From positions 1 through 34,014 of the IMG/VR virus record IMGVR_UViG_3300022745_000112: a stretch of 34,014 nucleotides of DNA; one strand, given 5' to 3'. Position 1 is the stretch's first letter; each line of letters starts with the position of its first letter. The notes beneath the pieces were generated by a model. It was not told the origin of the DNA, made no database searches, and saw only the letters and a program-made list of their open reading frames with translations. The position numbers were made by a program, and so were the translations under genes. Shown here one piece after another: positions 13,920 to 21,720 of this stretch. This stretch comes from a virus.

Positions 13920-16517
13920 TCACTTCGCCAACAACGTTTCCACCACACCCTCTTCGAGCGTCACCACATCGCCGCCCGGATAGACCGCCACCAACCGGAA
14001 GCCCGCTTTATCGACATTGACCAGCATTGATTCCACCGCCGTCATCGCCACATCAATCCGTTGCCCCGATCCCGTCGCCACGGCCACGACACCCTCCACA
14101 GCGACCAACAACGTGTTCACGTCGTAAATGCTCAACGTGACCGTCGCCCCGGTCAGGTTGAACCAGCTCCCCGCCGAGTTCCCGAACTTAATCAACCGCT
14201 CGGTGTCATCCGAGTAATCATCCCCTTGAACCAGCTTCAACAGGCCGCGTCGAACCACCGAACCAAAGATCGCGATATGATCGAGTGCCGCCAGTTGCTC
14301 AAAGACGCCCGCACCCCATGACCCGATAATCATTGATCGAGTCTCGACCTCGTCCGCGATTTGATCCGCAGTCGGAGCACTCCCACCGCCGATCGCGGCA
14401 ATGTCTGCCGCAATGGATTCCCCGTCCGGCGTGCCCAACCGAGCCAGAACCGCGTCATCGGATTCAGAAATCGGCATATCAATGCGATTCAACCACGTAC
14501 CAAGGGTCACTTTGACCTCATCGTAAAACCCTTCGCCGCCACTCAAGACCTGTACCCCCAGCCGACCGTTGCCGTCATGCTGAGCCGTCTCACCATTGAT
14601 TTGCGTGACGTTCGCTTGGACCGTCGTCCCTTGCGGCATCACATAGTCACCGCTCACGAACGAAACGACTCCAGCAGTCCCGGTATCCACTGCCACGTCA
14701 TGCCCGTTGATACCCATCAACTCTGCTTGCACGCCTCGCCCATTATTGACGATCTTCGTGGAGACATCATCCAGGATCGTGTAGAGGGCCGGGTTTCCGC
14801 TCGTCACATCTGCGACAATGTTGTGTGCCGCATTTGCCTCGGAGATCGCAATATCAACCGCTTCCCCAATCGAACCTGCATTCGTAGACACACCGATCGC
14901 CGCCTCAAGCAACGTCTCGTCTGCGATGTTGTTCGCTGGAAGTTTGTTGTAGATCGCCGTCAGATTCGTTCGGTCGGTAGAACTAAAAGAAACCGATCCG
15001 TCAGCATTAACTTGAGGCTGAGTCACTGCCACGAAATTGGACGCAATCGAGTTCGTTGTCGTTGTCCCGGAGAACTTCATTACCAGTGGCTCAAGCGTCG
15101 CCGATGTAGTTACGGTGTATGTTGCCGTGTAGGTTCCGGTTGATCCGTGAGTCCATCCGCTGAAGTTAGAACTACGATCAGTACCAACGGCATTCGTGAT
15201 TGCGCTTGTGATCGTTCCGCCGTCCGCATCCTGTAATTGCCCGTTTTCATTCCAGATATACAGAGTGATTGGATACGCCTTATTCGTGCTTTCCACTGGA
15301 TAAACAAGCGAAGTCACAACCAAGGCGTTCGGCATCGACTGCGTGAAGTTCACGATATCAGCATGAGATGCAACACTGCCTCCGACGTTAAGGTTGTCCC
15401 AAAATCCAGCGCGGGAACTTGTTACGCGACCAAGCAAAGTAGTTGTTCCACTCGTATCAGCATTCAGCGTGACTGTGGAATTGATTGCATTCGCCGTTGT
15501 CTGCAACGCTGACACCGCAGATGCCGACGCAAGCGTTGATCCGGGGTCATGACCTGCCAGCGTGCCAAGATTTGTCGCGAGCGTACCGGACCACGTTGCC
15601 GTTGAAAGCGCCGTCGCCGCCAATGCCGCGTTGTCCGTTCCTCGCATGTCCGTGTTAGTGGTTGTTGTGTCAACCAGCGTAACACGAGGAAGCACGACTC
15701 CAGTTTGAGCATCCGTCGAAAGCATCGCCTTGTTGTCAGCGCCGAGAACCCAGTCTTTCAGTTTCTTGCCAACACTGCCAACTGTTAAAAAACCGCTCGT
15801 CAGCGAATTCCAAATAACTCCCGCCGTCGTCGTTCGCTCTCCGCTGGTTAACGCCATTGCGTCTCCGGCCTGCGACGCGGTTTTGGCGGGATCATAAGCG
15901 GAAGTCAAAGAGAACCCAGTCTTGTCACTCACTGTCACCGCTGGAGTTGCGGCATTCAGTGAGGTTTTTTGCGTGCTCGTGAAGTCCATCGCAGTGTTGA
16001 ATGCGAACGACGACGAATTTAGTGCGTATGCTCCACCAGTCACTTGCGTTTGCGTGAGCGTCGATGTCCCAAGCGTCGCACCGGGATCATGGCTCGACAG
16101 CGTGTTTGCGTTCGTGCCGTTGATTGCTGCTCCGCTTGAGCCGACGTATCCGGCAACCGCCGAGACCGCTGCCGTCGCTGCAATCAGTCCTCCAGTTCCA
16201 TTGGTGGCGTTCGTGATCAGTGCATCAAAAACAGAAGGCAGAAACACCAATAGATTCTTTTGAGGCATCTGATACGTGGATTTATTGCAACTGATTTCCA
16301 CTCGCCCGACCGTGTCCGTGTTTCCGGTCGTCAACGCGAGCGTATACATGCCGTTGGCGATATAGGTCAGCGTTGCCGCTGAAGCCAATGCCGTGAGCGT
16401 GCCGCCGTTTTTGCTGATCGACAAATCGCCGATCACGGCAGATGCGTATTCCGCTCCCGTCGAGTCGAGAATCGGACCAACGATGCAACTGGCAGCGGTT
16501 GATTGTTTGAGCCACAT
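13920..16517 (-). CDS. Large tail fibre or baseplate-type protein (865 aa)
   Basis: The protein is rich in Thr, Ala, Ser and Asn, as long beta-structured fibres are. It has repeated short modules, for example SSHDPGATLGTSTLTQTQV and AGHDPGSTLASASAVSALQ. The C-terminal 110 residues (LKLVQGDDYSDDTERLIKF, then NLTGATVTLSIYDV) look like the N-terminal domain of BppU-type baseplate proteins, here at the C-terminus. The first 90 residues have a similar beta-sandwich character (VGPILDSTGAEYASAVIGDL). It shares one base with the upstream LamG-type gene (TAATG) and has GGGAG upstream, so the two are coupled. A receptor-binding or baseplate role is likely. Its position ahead of the tape measure is unusual for a fibre. 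Confidence 0.7.
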   Translation of the reverse strand: MWLKQSTAASCIVGPILDSTGAEYASAVIGDLSISKNGGTLTALASAATLTYIANGMYTLALTTGNTDTVGRVEISCNKSTYQMPQKNLLVFLPSVFDALITNATNGTGGLIAATAAVSAVAGYVGSSGAAINGTNANTLSSHDPGATLGTSTLTQTQVTGGAYALNSSSFAFNTAMDFTSTQKTSLNAATPAVTVSDKTGFSLTSAYDPAKTASQAGDAMALTSGERTTTAGVIWNSLTSGFLTVGSVGKKLKDWVLGADNKAMLSTDAQTGVVLPRVTLVDTTTTNTDMRGTDNAALAATALSTATWSGTLATNLGTLAGHDPGSTLASASAVSALQTTANAINSTVTLNADTSGTTTLLGRVTSSRAGFWDNLNVGGSVASHADIVNFTQSMPNALVVTSLVYPVESTNKAYPITLYIWNENGQLQDADGGTITSAITNAVGTDRSSNFSGWTHGSTGTYTATYTVTTSATLEPLVMKFSGTTTTNSIASNFVAVTQPQVNADGSVSFSSTDRTNLTAIYNKLPANNIADETLLEAAIGVSTNAGSIGEAVDIAISEANAAHNIVADVTSGNPALYTILDDVSTKIVNNGRGVQAELMGINGHDVAVDTGTAGVVSFVSGDYVMPQGTTVQANVTQINGETAQHDGNGRLGVQVLSGGEGFYDEVKVTLGTWLNRIDMPISESDDAVLARLGTPDGESIAADIAAIGGGSAPTADQIADEVETRSMIIGSWGAGVFEQLAALDHIAIFGSVVRRGLLKLVQGDDYSDDTERLIKFGNSAGSWFNLTGATVTLSIYDVNTLLVAVEGVVAVATGSGQRIDVAMTAVESMLVNVDKAGFRLVAVYPGGDVVTLEEGVVETLLAK

Positions 16518-17248
16518 TAGGAATTACTCCCACACAACAAAACACGTCGCCTGCGATTCGTGGCCACGCTCAATGACGGAATGAAAATCTTCCGTCGCTT
16601 CGGTGTCCAAATCGGCGAATCGGTTACTTGGACTGCACCGGTCACAACCATGTCTCTGACACGCGGAGCGTTTGGATTTTGGTCGAATTCAATGCGTGAC
16701 CCCATCGTGTTGAGCGGCCAGTAACCTACAAGGCTCCCTGACTGCCCCGCATTATCTGGAGTCTGCCCTAAAGCGAGCGAGGCGACTACATCTGCGCTGA
16801 GCGCAGCATTCCATATAGCGGCATAAGCAATCGTTGAATTATTGCTAGACGCCCCGACACCTTTACACCCAATGGTTGTGTTGACAAGACCAGTCACCGC
16901 ACCGGATGTGCCAGAGCTAGGCTGTGAATCATACCTGTTCACGTACAATTGAATGCTGTCAACCGCATACCAAACCGCAAGCACATGGTGCCATTTGCCT
17001 GGCGTGAGCACCGACACTCCATTGGCAGATGCCGTACCAGAAGCGCCGACCGTTTTCGCAAACCCCTGCATTGACGACAGCTCTAGCGTAAAACACCTCG
17101 TCATGCCTGACCCATTATTAATAGTCATCAACACTTGGTCGCTCGTCGTTCTCGGAAGAACCCAGCATCCCATCGAAAAAGGCGCAGCGGTTATTGCAGC
17201 AGAAGCCAACCTGCACCCTTGTGTGACCGCTGTGTTGCGACGACTCAT
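16517..17248 (-). CDS. LamG-like (concanavalin fold) domain protein, probable adhesin
   Basis: ATG 17248 is chosen because AGGCGG lies nine bases upstream; a TTG three codons earlier is the alternative. The 243-residue protein contains a LamG/pentraxin-like jelly-roll domain over about residues 10-190. Markers are FSMGCWVLPRTT, then KWHHVLAVWYAVDSIQLYVN, then IAYAAIWNAALSADVVASL and VGYWPLNTMGS. In phages these domains bind glycans or decorate capsid or tail. The C-terminus is basic (TPKRRKIF...NRRRRVLL). Its stop overlaps the start of the 865-residue tail protein. Probably a receptor-binding or host-attachment component. Confidence 0.8.
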   Translation of the reverse strand: MSRRNTAVTQGCRLASAAITAAPFSMGCWVLPRTTSDQVLMTINNGSGMTRCFTLELSSMQGFAKTVGASGTASANGVSVLTPGKWHHVLAVWYAVDSIQLYVNRYDSQPSSGTSGAVTGLVNTTIGCKGVGASSNNSTIAYAAIWNAALSADVVASLALGQTPDNAGQSGSLVGYWPLNTMGSRIEFDQNPNAPRVRDMVVTGAVQVTDSPIWTPKRRKIFIPSLSVATNRRRRVLLCGSNS

Positions 17249-17263
17249 ATTATTCAACCGCCT

Positions 17264-17746
17264 TTACGTGTATTGGTTCATGACGCCTTGGTACGTAACC
17301 GCATGATTTCCGCCCGTCGAATCCAGTGTTCCGCCGGTCTTGTTCTCAAAGATCAATCCCCATTTTTCTGGCAAGATATTGTTGAATGCCGCCGCGACAC
17401 TGAACGGACCGAACTTATATGTCGTCGCATTGGCAACGACGTTAATGATGCCGATGAGTTTCGCGTTCGGCGGACTCGTGAGCGTGATGCCCGCATCGGA
17501 GCCGGTCGCACCGTCGCTGTAGGTTGTGCCACCATCCGTTGTGCCGGTGGCATAGACATTGATCGTGCCGGTTGACGATGTTCCTGACGCTCCGGATTTG
17601 ATTTTCCCGCCCACCAACGCATCAAGGTAACAGTTGGTTGAGTTGTCAATTGCCGTCCCTTCACGCTGACCGTTGTTGGCGAGCGACGCCAACGTCACCG
17701 TGATCGCTTGGTTGTTCGTGCCAAATTTTTGCTTGATGTCGCCCAT
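17264..17746 (-). CDS. Phage structural-type protein (160 aa)
   Basis: The sequence starts MGDIKQKFGTNNQ and continues ITVTLASLANNGQREGTAID. I recognise this as a widespread but unassigned phage protein family found beside LamG and fibre genes. It reads as a beta-sandwich with Gly/Thr turns (GTINVYATGTTDGGTTYSD) and no catalytic motif. A short gap of 15 bases separates it from the LamG gene. A role as a minor virion or fibre-base component is inferred from its neighbours. There is no clear ribosome site, only GGAA upstream. Confidence 0.65.
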   Translation of the reverse strand: MGDIKQKFGTNNQAITVTLASLANNGQREGTAIDNSTNCYLDALVGGKIKSGASGTSSTGTINVYATGTTDGGTTYSDGATGSDAGITLTSPPNAKLIGIINVVANATTYKFGPFSVAAAFNNILPEKWGLIFENKTGGTLDSTGGNHAVTYQGVMNQYT

Positions 17747-17811
17747 TTTTGTGTTCCGATTTACGCCGTTGCCTCAAAAATCAAATTGAACGTTGCTTGA
17801 CACTAGCCACG

Positions 17812-18123
17812 CTAAACCGCCACCGCTTTCGGAGCATCAATCATCCATTCGACCAGCGCGGCACAAATTGCGTCACCGATTTCCGTCCATTCGATCGCAT
17901 CTTCAGCCATACGCTGCTCGTTGCGTGCTCGGAAGCTGACCGCGAACCGCATCCGCGAACGGTACGCATTCAAAACGCTTTGATCCGCTCCGCGCGGCAA
18001 TTCGTTCGCCGCGAGGAACTCAATCGCGTAGTCGAAAGCATCATCCGCGCGTGCATCACCGATCCAGGGAGCACAGATCTCCGATCGCAATTGCTCGATA
18101 TCAGCCGTTTGAATTCGTCGCAT
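17812..18123 (-). CDS. Unknown small protein (103 aa)
   Basis: A mostly helical protein with Ala, Asp, Glu and Arg throughout (IEQLRSEICAPWIGDARADD). The N-terminus overlaps the preceding gene by 23 bases, which supports coupled translation. No membrane segment or known motif is seen. I cannot assign a function. It could equally be an assembly factor or a tail accessory protein. Confidence 0.55.
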   Translation of the reverse strand: MRRIQTADIEQLRSEICAPWIGDARADDAFDYAIEFLAANELPRGADQSVLNAYRSRMRFAVSFRARNEQRMAEDAIEWTEIGDAICAALVEWMIDAPKAVAV

Positions 18124-18451
18124 GATCTTCCTCGTCAGAATTCACTTCCGTCATGTCTGTTGTTTCCGGATATTGAACGTAGACACCGGCTCTCGGATCA
18201 ATCAGCGATCGCATTCGCATCACGATCCCTCGCAGTTCGACCGATTCCGAAAGTCGGCCACGACTCACGCTCGGCCATTCGTTGGCCACTTGCTCCACAA
18301 TCGCCGCGAGACGTTCAACACCCACCACATCCACGACAGACTCATCGAAATGCCGTTTGGTAATCGCATTCCGTCGCTGCTCATATTCGTGCTCGTCTTC
18401 CAGATACCCCTTATGCGGCACGACAACCGAATTCGGTTTCAATTCGCTCAC
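18101..18451 (-). CDS. Unknown small protein (116 aa)
   Basis: ATG 18451 overlaps the lipoprotein gene stop (ATGA). The N-terminus carries a charged section (LEDEHEYEQRRNAITKRHF). The middle (VVDVVGVERLAAIVEQVANEW) is helical, and the C-terminal 25 residues are acidic and Asn-rich. No family recognised. It is between the Trx-like lipoprotein and the next small gene, and is coupled to both by overlaps. Confidence 0.58.
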   Translation of the reverse strand: MSELKPNSVVVPHKGYLEDEHEYEQRRNAITKRHFDESVVDVVGVERLAAIVEQVANEWPSVSRGRLSESVELRGIVMRMRSLIDPRAGVYVQYPETTDMTEVNSDEEDHATNSNG

Positions 18452-19389
18452 AACAGCCCCTCGTGATCCGCAGCGTGTAACCTCAGCAATTCGTCGCGAG
18501 ACAGTGTTTCGAGTTTGTGCCGCTCGAACCGGCCACGGTGTTTACCGCCGTGCAACAAATGGTCGATCAGTTTTGCTCGCGACGGGCTCCAATCGTCATC
18601 GACCGACCAAGCCGCTTGCGGCGCGGGAGGCGAACGCGATCGCTCCCATTGTTCGCGAAGATGCTTGAGCGAATGCCAGCCTTCGAGCGTCTTCGTTTTG
18701 GCTTTGCTCTTGTCCGGCTGATCGGTATCGACCGACCACCAGAAACACGGGCGAGACTCCAGCCCCAACCGCTCCGGAGGCTCACCCGTTTTCCAGATCA
18801 CCTTGAACGGCAGATCGTTCGCCGCCGCAATCTCTTTCTTCGCACGTTCGCACGGAGCACAGGCAGGCATTGACCATGCCCACACTTCCGGAAGCGACTT
18901 GGCATCCGCGCCGGCCGTATCGGCCAACTCTCGCACGATCCATTTATGGTAGAGGTTTCCTTGTGCCTCAATTGCGACCGTGTCATCAGGCCGGATTTGC
19001 ACAGTCGGCATGAACGGATTGGCTTTAATACCCGCGAATAGTTCTGACGTGAGCACCGGCTGAGGCGACTTGAAGCGGCCCGTGATCAGCTTGGCGTCGC
19101 TCGACAGCGTGAACTGCGTCACGGTCGGCAGCGTGACCTTGCCCGCCTCACCGCTGATCGTGTGCGACTGAGGCAACTCGATCGTGACCTTCGCATTCGG
19201 CGGCAGAAACTTGCGGATCATGTCGAACAACGACGACGGCGCGGCCATCGTCAAGACGAACTCTTGCGGTTGGGCCGAGTCGTGAATCGCAATCGAATCA
19301 TCGAGCACAATGCCGCCGTCGTCTTTCAGCGACTGCGGAGGCTGAGCGCAGCCGACCAACACGCAAGCGATTAACCACCAAGTTTTCAT
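18448..19389 (-). CDS. Lipoprotein with thioredoxin/glutaredoxin-like CAPC domain
   Basis: ATG 19389 is fixed by AAGGAGGTGA upstream, a near-perfect ribosome site, and is preferred to a GTG inside that site. The 313-residue product begins with a lipoprotein signal (MKTWWLIACVLVGC, lipid-modified Cys14), so it should be anchored in a membrane facing the periplasm. Residues about 40-145 are beta-rich. A thioredoxin-fold segment follows with the CAPC redox pair (C177 and C180) in VWAWSMPACAPCERAKK. A later conserved-looking section (RPCFWWSVDTDQ) fits the rest of a glutaredoxin-like fold. The C-terminus is basic and helical. The stop overlaps the next gene. Possible roles are disulfide formation in virion or envelope proteins, or host surface change; neither is shown by the sequence. 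Confidence 0.75.
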   Translation of the reverse strand: MKTWWLIACVLVGCAQPPQSLKDDGGIVLDDSIAIHDSAQPQEFVLTMAAPSSLFDMIRKFLPPNAKVTIELPQSHTISGEAGKVTLPTVTQFTLSSDAKLITGRFKSPQPVLTSELFAGIKANPFMPTVQIRPDDTVAIEAQGNLYHKWIVRELADTAGADAKSLPEVWAWSMPACAPCERAKKEIAAANDLPFKVIWKTGEPPERLGLESRPCFWWSVDTDQPDKSKAKTKTLEGWHSLKHLREQWERSRSPPAPQAAWSVDDDWSPSRAKLIDHLLHGGKHRGRFERHKLETLSRDELLRLHAADHEGLL

Positions 19390-19409
19390 AATCACCTCCT
19401 TGAAGATTT

Positions 19410-19481
19410 ACCACAGAGACACAGAGGGCACGGAGAAACACAAACTCATTCCGATCTCTGTGCTCTCTGTGTCTCTGTGGT
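19410..19481. repeat. Family B inverted repeat (CACAGAG type), copy 1
   Basis: The arm ACCACAGAGACACAGAGGGC begins at 19410. The mirror arm, with CTCTGTGTCTCTGTGGT at its end, stops at 19481. The centre contains AACTCATTC. It fills the intergenic gap between the papain-like peptidase gene (ends 19492) and the lipoprotein start (19389). Similar units are at 21234-21315 and 20805-20830 (one arm). Confidence 0.88.
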
Positions 19482-19491
19482 GAACTCCCTC

Positions 19492-20343
19492 TTACCCCAA
19501 ACTCAACTGCATTCCGTTGCTGAAATTCGCAGTCTCCAACCAATCCCAAGGCCGAGCGGGTAGAGCGTCTTTCAGCTCCAAGTCACTCACCAAGCACGCA
19601 CCGAAGCGAGACTCTTTGAGCAGCCGATCCCACACTCGCGGGGACAAATAACACTTGCGAGCAACACCCCATTGCGGGTGCGAATTGTGCAACGCATACC
19701 AACGCTCACCACCGCGAGTGCGCCAGCCAAAACCAGCCAAGGCATGACCGCCACGAACTCGCCCACGCGGCATGTCGTCGAGGTATTCAGCACCTTTCAA
19801 ATCGTCCCAACCCGTCGTCCAATCGAACCCCAAGGCCAAGGCCACCAGACCCGATGTCAGCGCGGCATCCATCGCCTCGTAAGACCGACAGGCCGGAGCC
19901 AGCGAACGAATGCGGTGAGCATCCGCATTGGCCATGACGTTTTCCGGAATGCGGTTGCTGTAGCCCGTGTCGCCGAAGTACGGCAACAACTCTTCGAGTG
20001 CCTCGCCATACTTCTGAGACGCTCGCATTGATCCACCGATCGACGCTCCGTTCGGTCGTGAATCGTCGCCGTCCATTCGCATATCGGTAATCGCGGCAAA
20101 GCGTCGGCTATACTGCGTCACCTGCCCACGAGTCGCGACCCAATACAGATATTCGAGGCAAGCCGTCCGCATGTGAGCATGACAGAACGGCCAGAGCCCT
20201 TGGTCCTGTTGAGTGAACCAGCTCACGTCCAATTCTTTTGGGATATCGCCCGCCGAGCACACGGGAGCCGGTGCCGATATCTCAGCGATTGCCACTTCGT
20301 GCTGCTCTTCGAGTTCGGGGAGCCAGCCTAATTCCGGTTCCAT
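19492..20343 (-). CDS. Papain-like (C1 family) cysteine peptidase
   Basis: This 283-residue protein carries the papain active-site layout: oxyanion Gln48 and nucleophile Cys54 six residues apart in QGLWPFCHAH; His200 in GGHALAGFGW; and Asn220 in LHNSHPQWG, ending with the Trp-Gly seen in papain's NSWG. Spacing Q to C equals papain's Q19-C25. No signal peptide is visible; the first 30 residues are acidic and could be a short propeptide. GGAGGT precedes the ATG. It lies between two lipoprotein genes. It could be a virion-borne peptidase, a processing protease for tail or lipoproteins, or an anti-host effector. Papain-like proteins are rare in tail operons. Confidence 0.85.
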   Translation of the reverse strand: MEPELGWLPELEEQHEVAIAEISAPAPVCSAGDIPKELDVSWFTQQDQGLWPFCHAHMRTACLEYLYWVATRGQVTQYSRRFAAITDMRMDGDDSRPNGASIGGSMRASQKYGEALEELLPYFGDTGYSNRIPENVMANADAHRIRSLAPACRSYEAMDAALTSGLVALALGFDWTTGWDDLKGAEYLDDMPRGRVRGGHALAGFGWRTRGGERWYALHNSHPQWGVARKCYLSPRVWDRLLKESRFGACLVSDLELKDALPARPWDWLETANFSNGMQLSLG

Positions 20344-20438
20344 AATTTACCTCCAAGAACGAGCGACGAGTTTAGGCGGTCTCATCGACCTGATAGCTGC
20401 GTTTCCTCACGCTTAAGCCATGCCCGCCAGCCATTCAC

Positions 20439-20846
20439 TCACCGATACGAATTTCCGACCTCATCCCAAACTTTGTCGTGCGGGGCTTTTTGGAAGGCCT
20501 GCCTGAGCAGTCCGCTGACCGTCTCCGAAGTCTTCTGGCTGATGGCGGTGTCGCCTTTGTTCCATGCCTCACCGTATTGCGATGGCTCTTTCAACGCGCC
20601 CGACCGAATGTCTGCCGCGATCTTCGCCGCAAGCTCGGCTCGCTCCGATCGCTCGTCGGCCAGCCGTTGAGTGATCGCACCACGCAGCGTCTTCGGAGCC
20701 GAGTTGTCAAGTTTTCCTTGACTACTCAAACCCGGCCCCGCCGGACAGCCAATCAATAACGGCACGACTAGAGCCAGGGCCAACAGCACCCAACACCCGG
20801 TTGGCCTCCGTGCCTCTGTGCCTCTGTGGTCAACAAAATCCTTCAT
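20439..20846 (-). CDS. Putative lipoprotein with repeat-derived N-terminus (135 aa)
   Basis: The ATG at 20846 overlaps the preceding stop (ATGA). Residues about 6-14 (DHRGTEARR) are encoded by a family B repeat arm. A hydrophobic core follows, WVLLALALVVPLLIGC, ending in the lipobox LIGC (Cys34). The N-terminal extension before the hydrophobic core is long, but it has Arg residues as a signal peptide should. The mature part is helical and Ala/Lys/Asp/Glu-rich (ERSERAELAAKIAADI). It could be an outer-membrane lipoprotein, or an Rz1-like spanin; I cannot choose. The start is uncertain because no other ATG precedes the hydrophobic core. Confidence 0.65.
   Translation of the reverse strand: MKDFVDHRGTEARRPTGCWVLLALALVVPLLIGCPAGPGLSSQGKLDNSAPKTLRGAITQRLADERSERAELAAKIAADIRSGALKEPSQYGEAWNKGDTAISQKTSETVSGLLRQAFQKAPHDKVWDEVGNSYR
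20805..20830. repeat. Family B repeat, single arm, inside a lipoprotein gene
   Basis: On the minus strand it is ACCACAGAGGCACAGAGG followed by CACGGAGG. It lies in codons 6-14 of the lipoprotein gene without a frame break. Only one arm is present, unlike the two full copies. Confidence 0.78.
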
Positions 20847-21208
20847 CGCTTCGGCTCCGGTTCTTCCATTTGCACGTCTAACTGAATCAACTGATCGACC
20901 AACGCCACCGCTTCCGGCTTGGCCGCGAAACGCCAGCGCAGAGCGTTGAAGAGCGCGTCGCGAACCTCTTGCGGTAGCACCTTCTCACGGTACGGCAACA
21001 GTTGAGCCACCAGCTTCAAACCGTTTGGACTGCGGAACACGTTGTTGACCAACGAAACGATAGGACCGATCGAGAAGCTCGCTCCGGCCCCCACGGCTGG
21101 CAGCAAGGTTTGCCAATCGCCAAAGCCAACGACTTGGCCATTCCTGGCCGCCAACGCCGATAGGATCGCCGTGAGAATGTGCATGAGATTTTGAAGCCAC
21201 TGCGGCAT
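20843..21208 (-). CDS. Unknown membrane-associated protein (121 aa)
   Basis: The start is ATG 21208, with GGAAAC upstream. The same frame is open back to about 21319, but that part is repeat B DNA. Residues 8-20 (LMHILTAILSALAA) and 33-60 (LLPAVGAGASFSIGPIVSLV) are hydrophobic, the first possibly a membrane-associated helix. The C-terminal half is soluble, with ALRWRFAAKPEAVALVDQL. It is coupled to the lipoprotein gene by ATGA. No family recognised; could belong to a holin-like or envelope set. Confidence 0.55.
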   Translation of the reverse strand: MPQWLQNLMHILTAILSALAARNGQVVGFGDWQTLLPAVGAGASFSIGPIVSLVNNVFRSPNGLKLVAQLLPYREKVLPQEVRDALFNALRWRFAAKPEAVALVDQLIQLDVQMEEPEPKR

Positions 21209-21233
21209 GATTTGTTTCCATTCTTTTAAGTTC

Positions 21234-21315
21234 ACCACAGAGGGCACAGAGGGCACAGAGGGCACAGAGAAAGACCAACTCATTCTGAACTCTGCGTCCT
21301 CTGTGTCTCTGTGGT
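21234..21315. repeat. Family B inverted repeat (CACAGAG type), copy 2
   Basis: The left arm ACCACAGAGGGCACAGAG begins at 21234 and includes three tandem GGGCACAGA steps. The right arm CCTCTGTGTCTCTGTGGT ends at 21315. The centre AACTCATTCTGAAC matches the centre of copy 1 with two changes, so the two are the same element, not simple satellites. It lies immediately after the 134-residue gene. Confidence 0.88.
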
Positions 21316-21720
21316 TCAAACACCCTTCAAAAACCGCTCGGCTTGCCGACCGAGTTCTTCCAAATCTTCACCGCTGGCACCACACAGCGCAGCGGCTTCT
21401 GTGCTCGTCAGATAATCGGCGATGATCGGCAAGACCCATTCAATCACCGACAACCAAATCGGCCCGCCGGGGATGAAGATGGCCAGCAGCCAACTCACCA
21501 CACGAGCGAGCAACCCCAACTGCGACGTGATTGCTTCGACTTGCTGCTCCGTGGTCGCAATCTCAAACCAGCCAATCCCCTTCTCGGCCACAACTTTCGC
21601 CGTTGCCGCGACAACCGCCTCGCAATGCCGTCGATGCTTCTTGCCGGGAGCTGACGCCCCCGCTCCGCATCGCTCGCTACGCTCTAAGATTGCTTGTCGA
21701 AATGCCACATAATCATTCAC
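21316..21720 (-). CDS. Membrane protein with two hydrophobic segments (134 aa)
   Basis: The gene starts by ATGA overlap with the previous gene. Residues 68-84 (LGLLARVVSWLLAIFIP) and 86-101 (GPIWLSVIEWVLPIIA) look like two membrane spans with a very short Gly-Pro turn, as in some holins. The N-terminus is Cys/Lys/Arg-containing and the C-terminus is acidic (ASGEDLEELGRQAE). A holin-like role is possible, but no endolysin is nearby. It ends against a family B repeat, which follows directly. Confidence 0.6.
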   Translation of the reverse strand: MNDYVAFRQAILERSERCGAGASAPGKKHRRHCEAVVAATAKVVAEKGIGWFEIATTEQQVEAITSQLGLLARVVSWLLAIFIPGGPIWLSVIEWVLPIIADYLTSTEAAALCGASGEDLEELGRQAERFLKGV

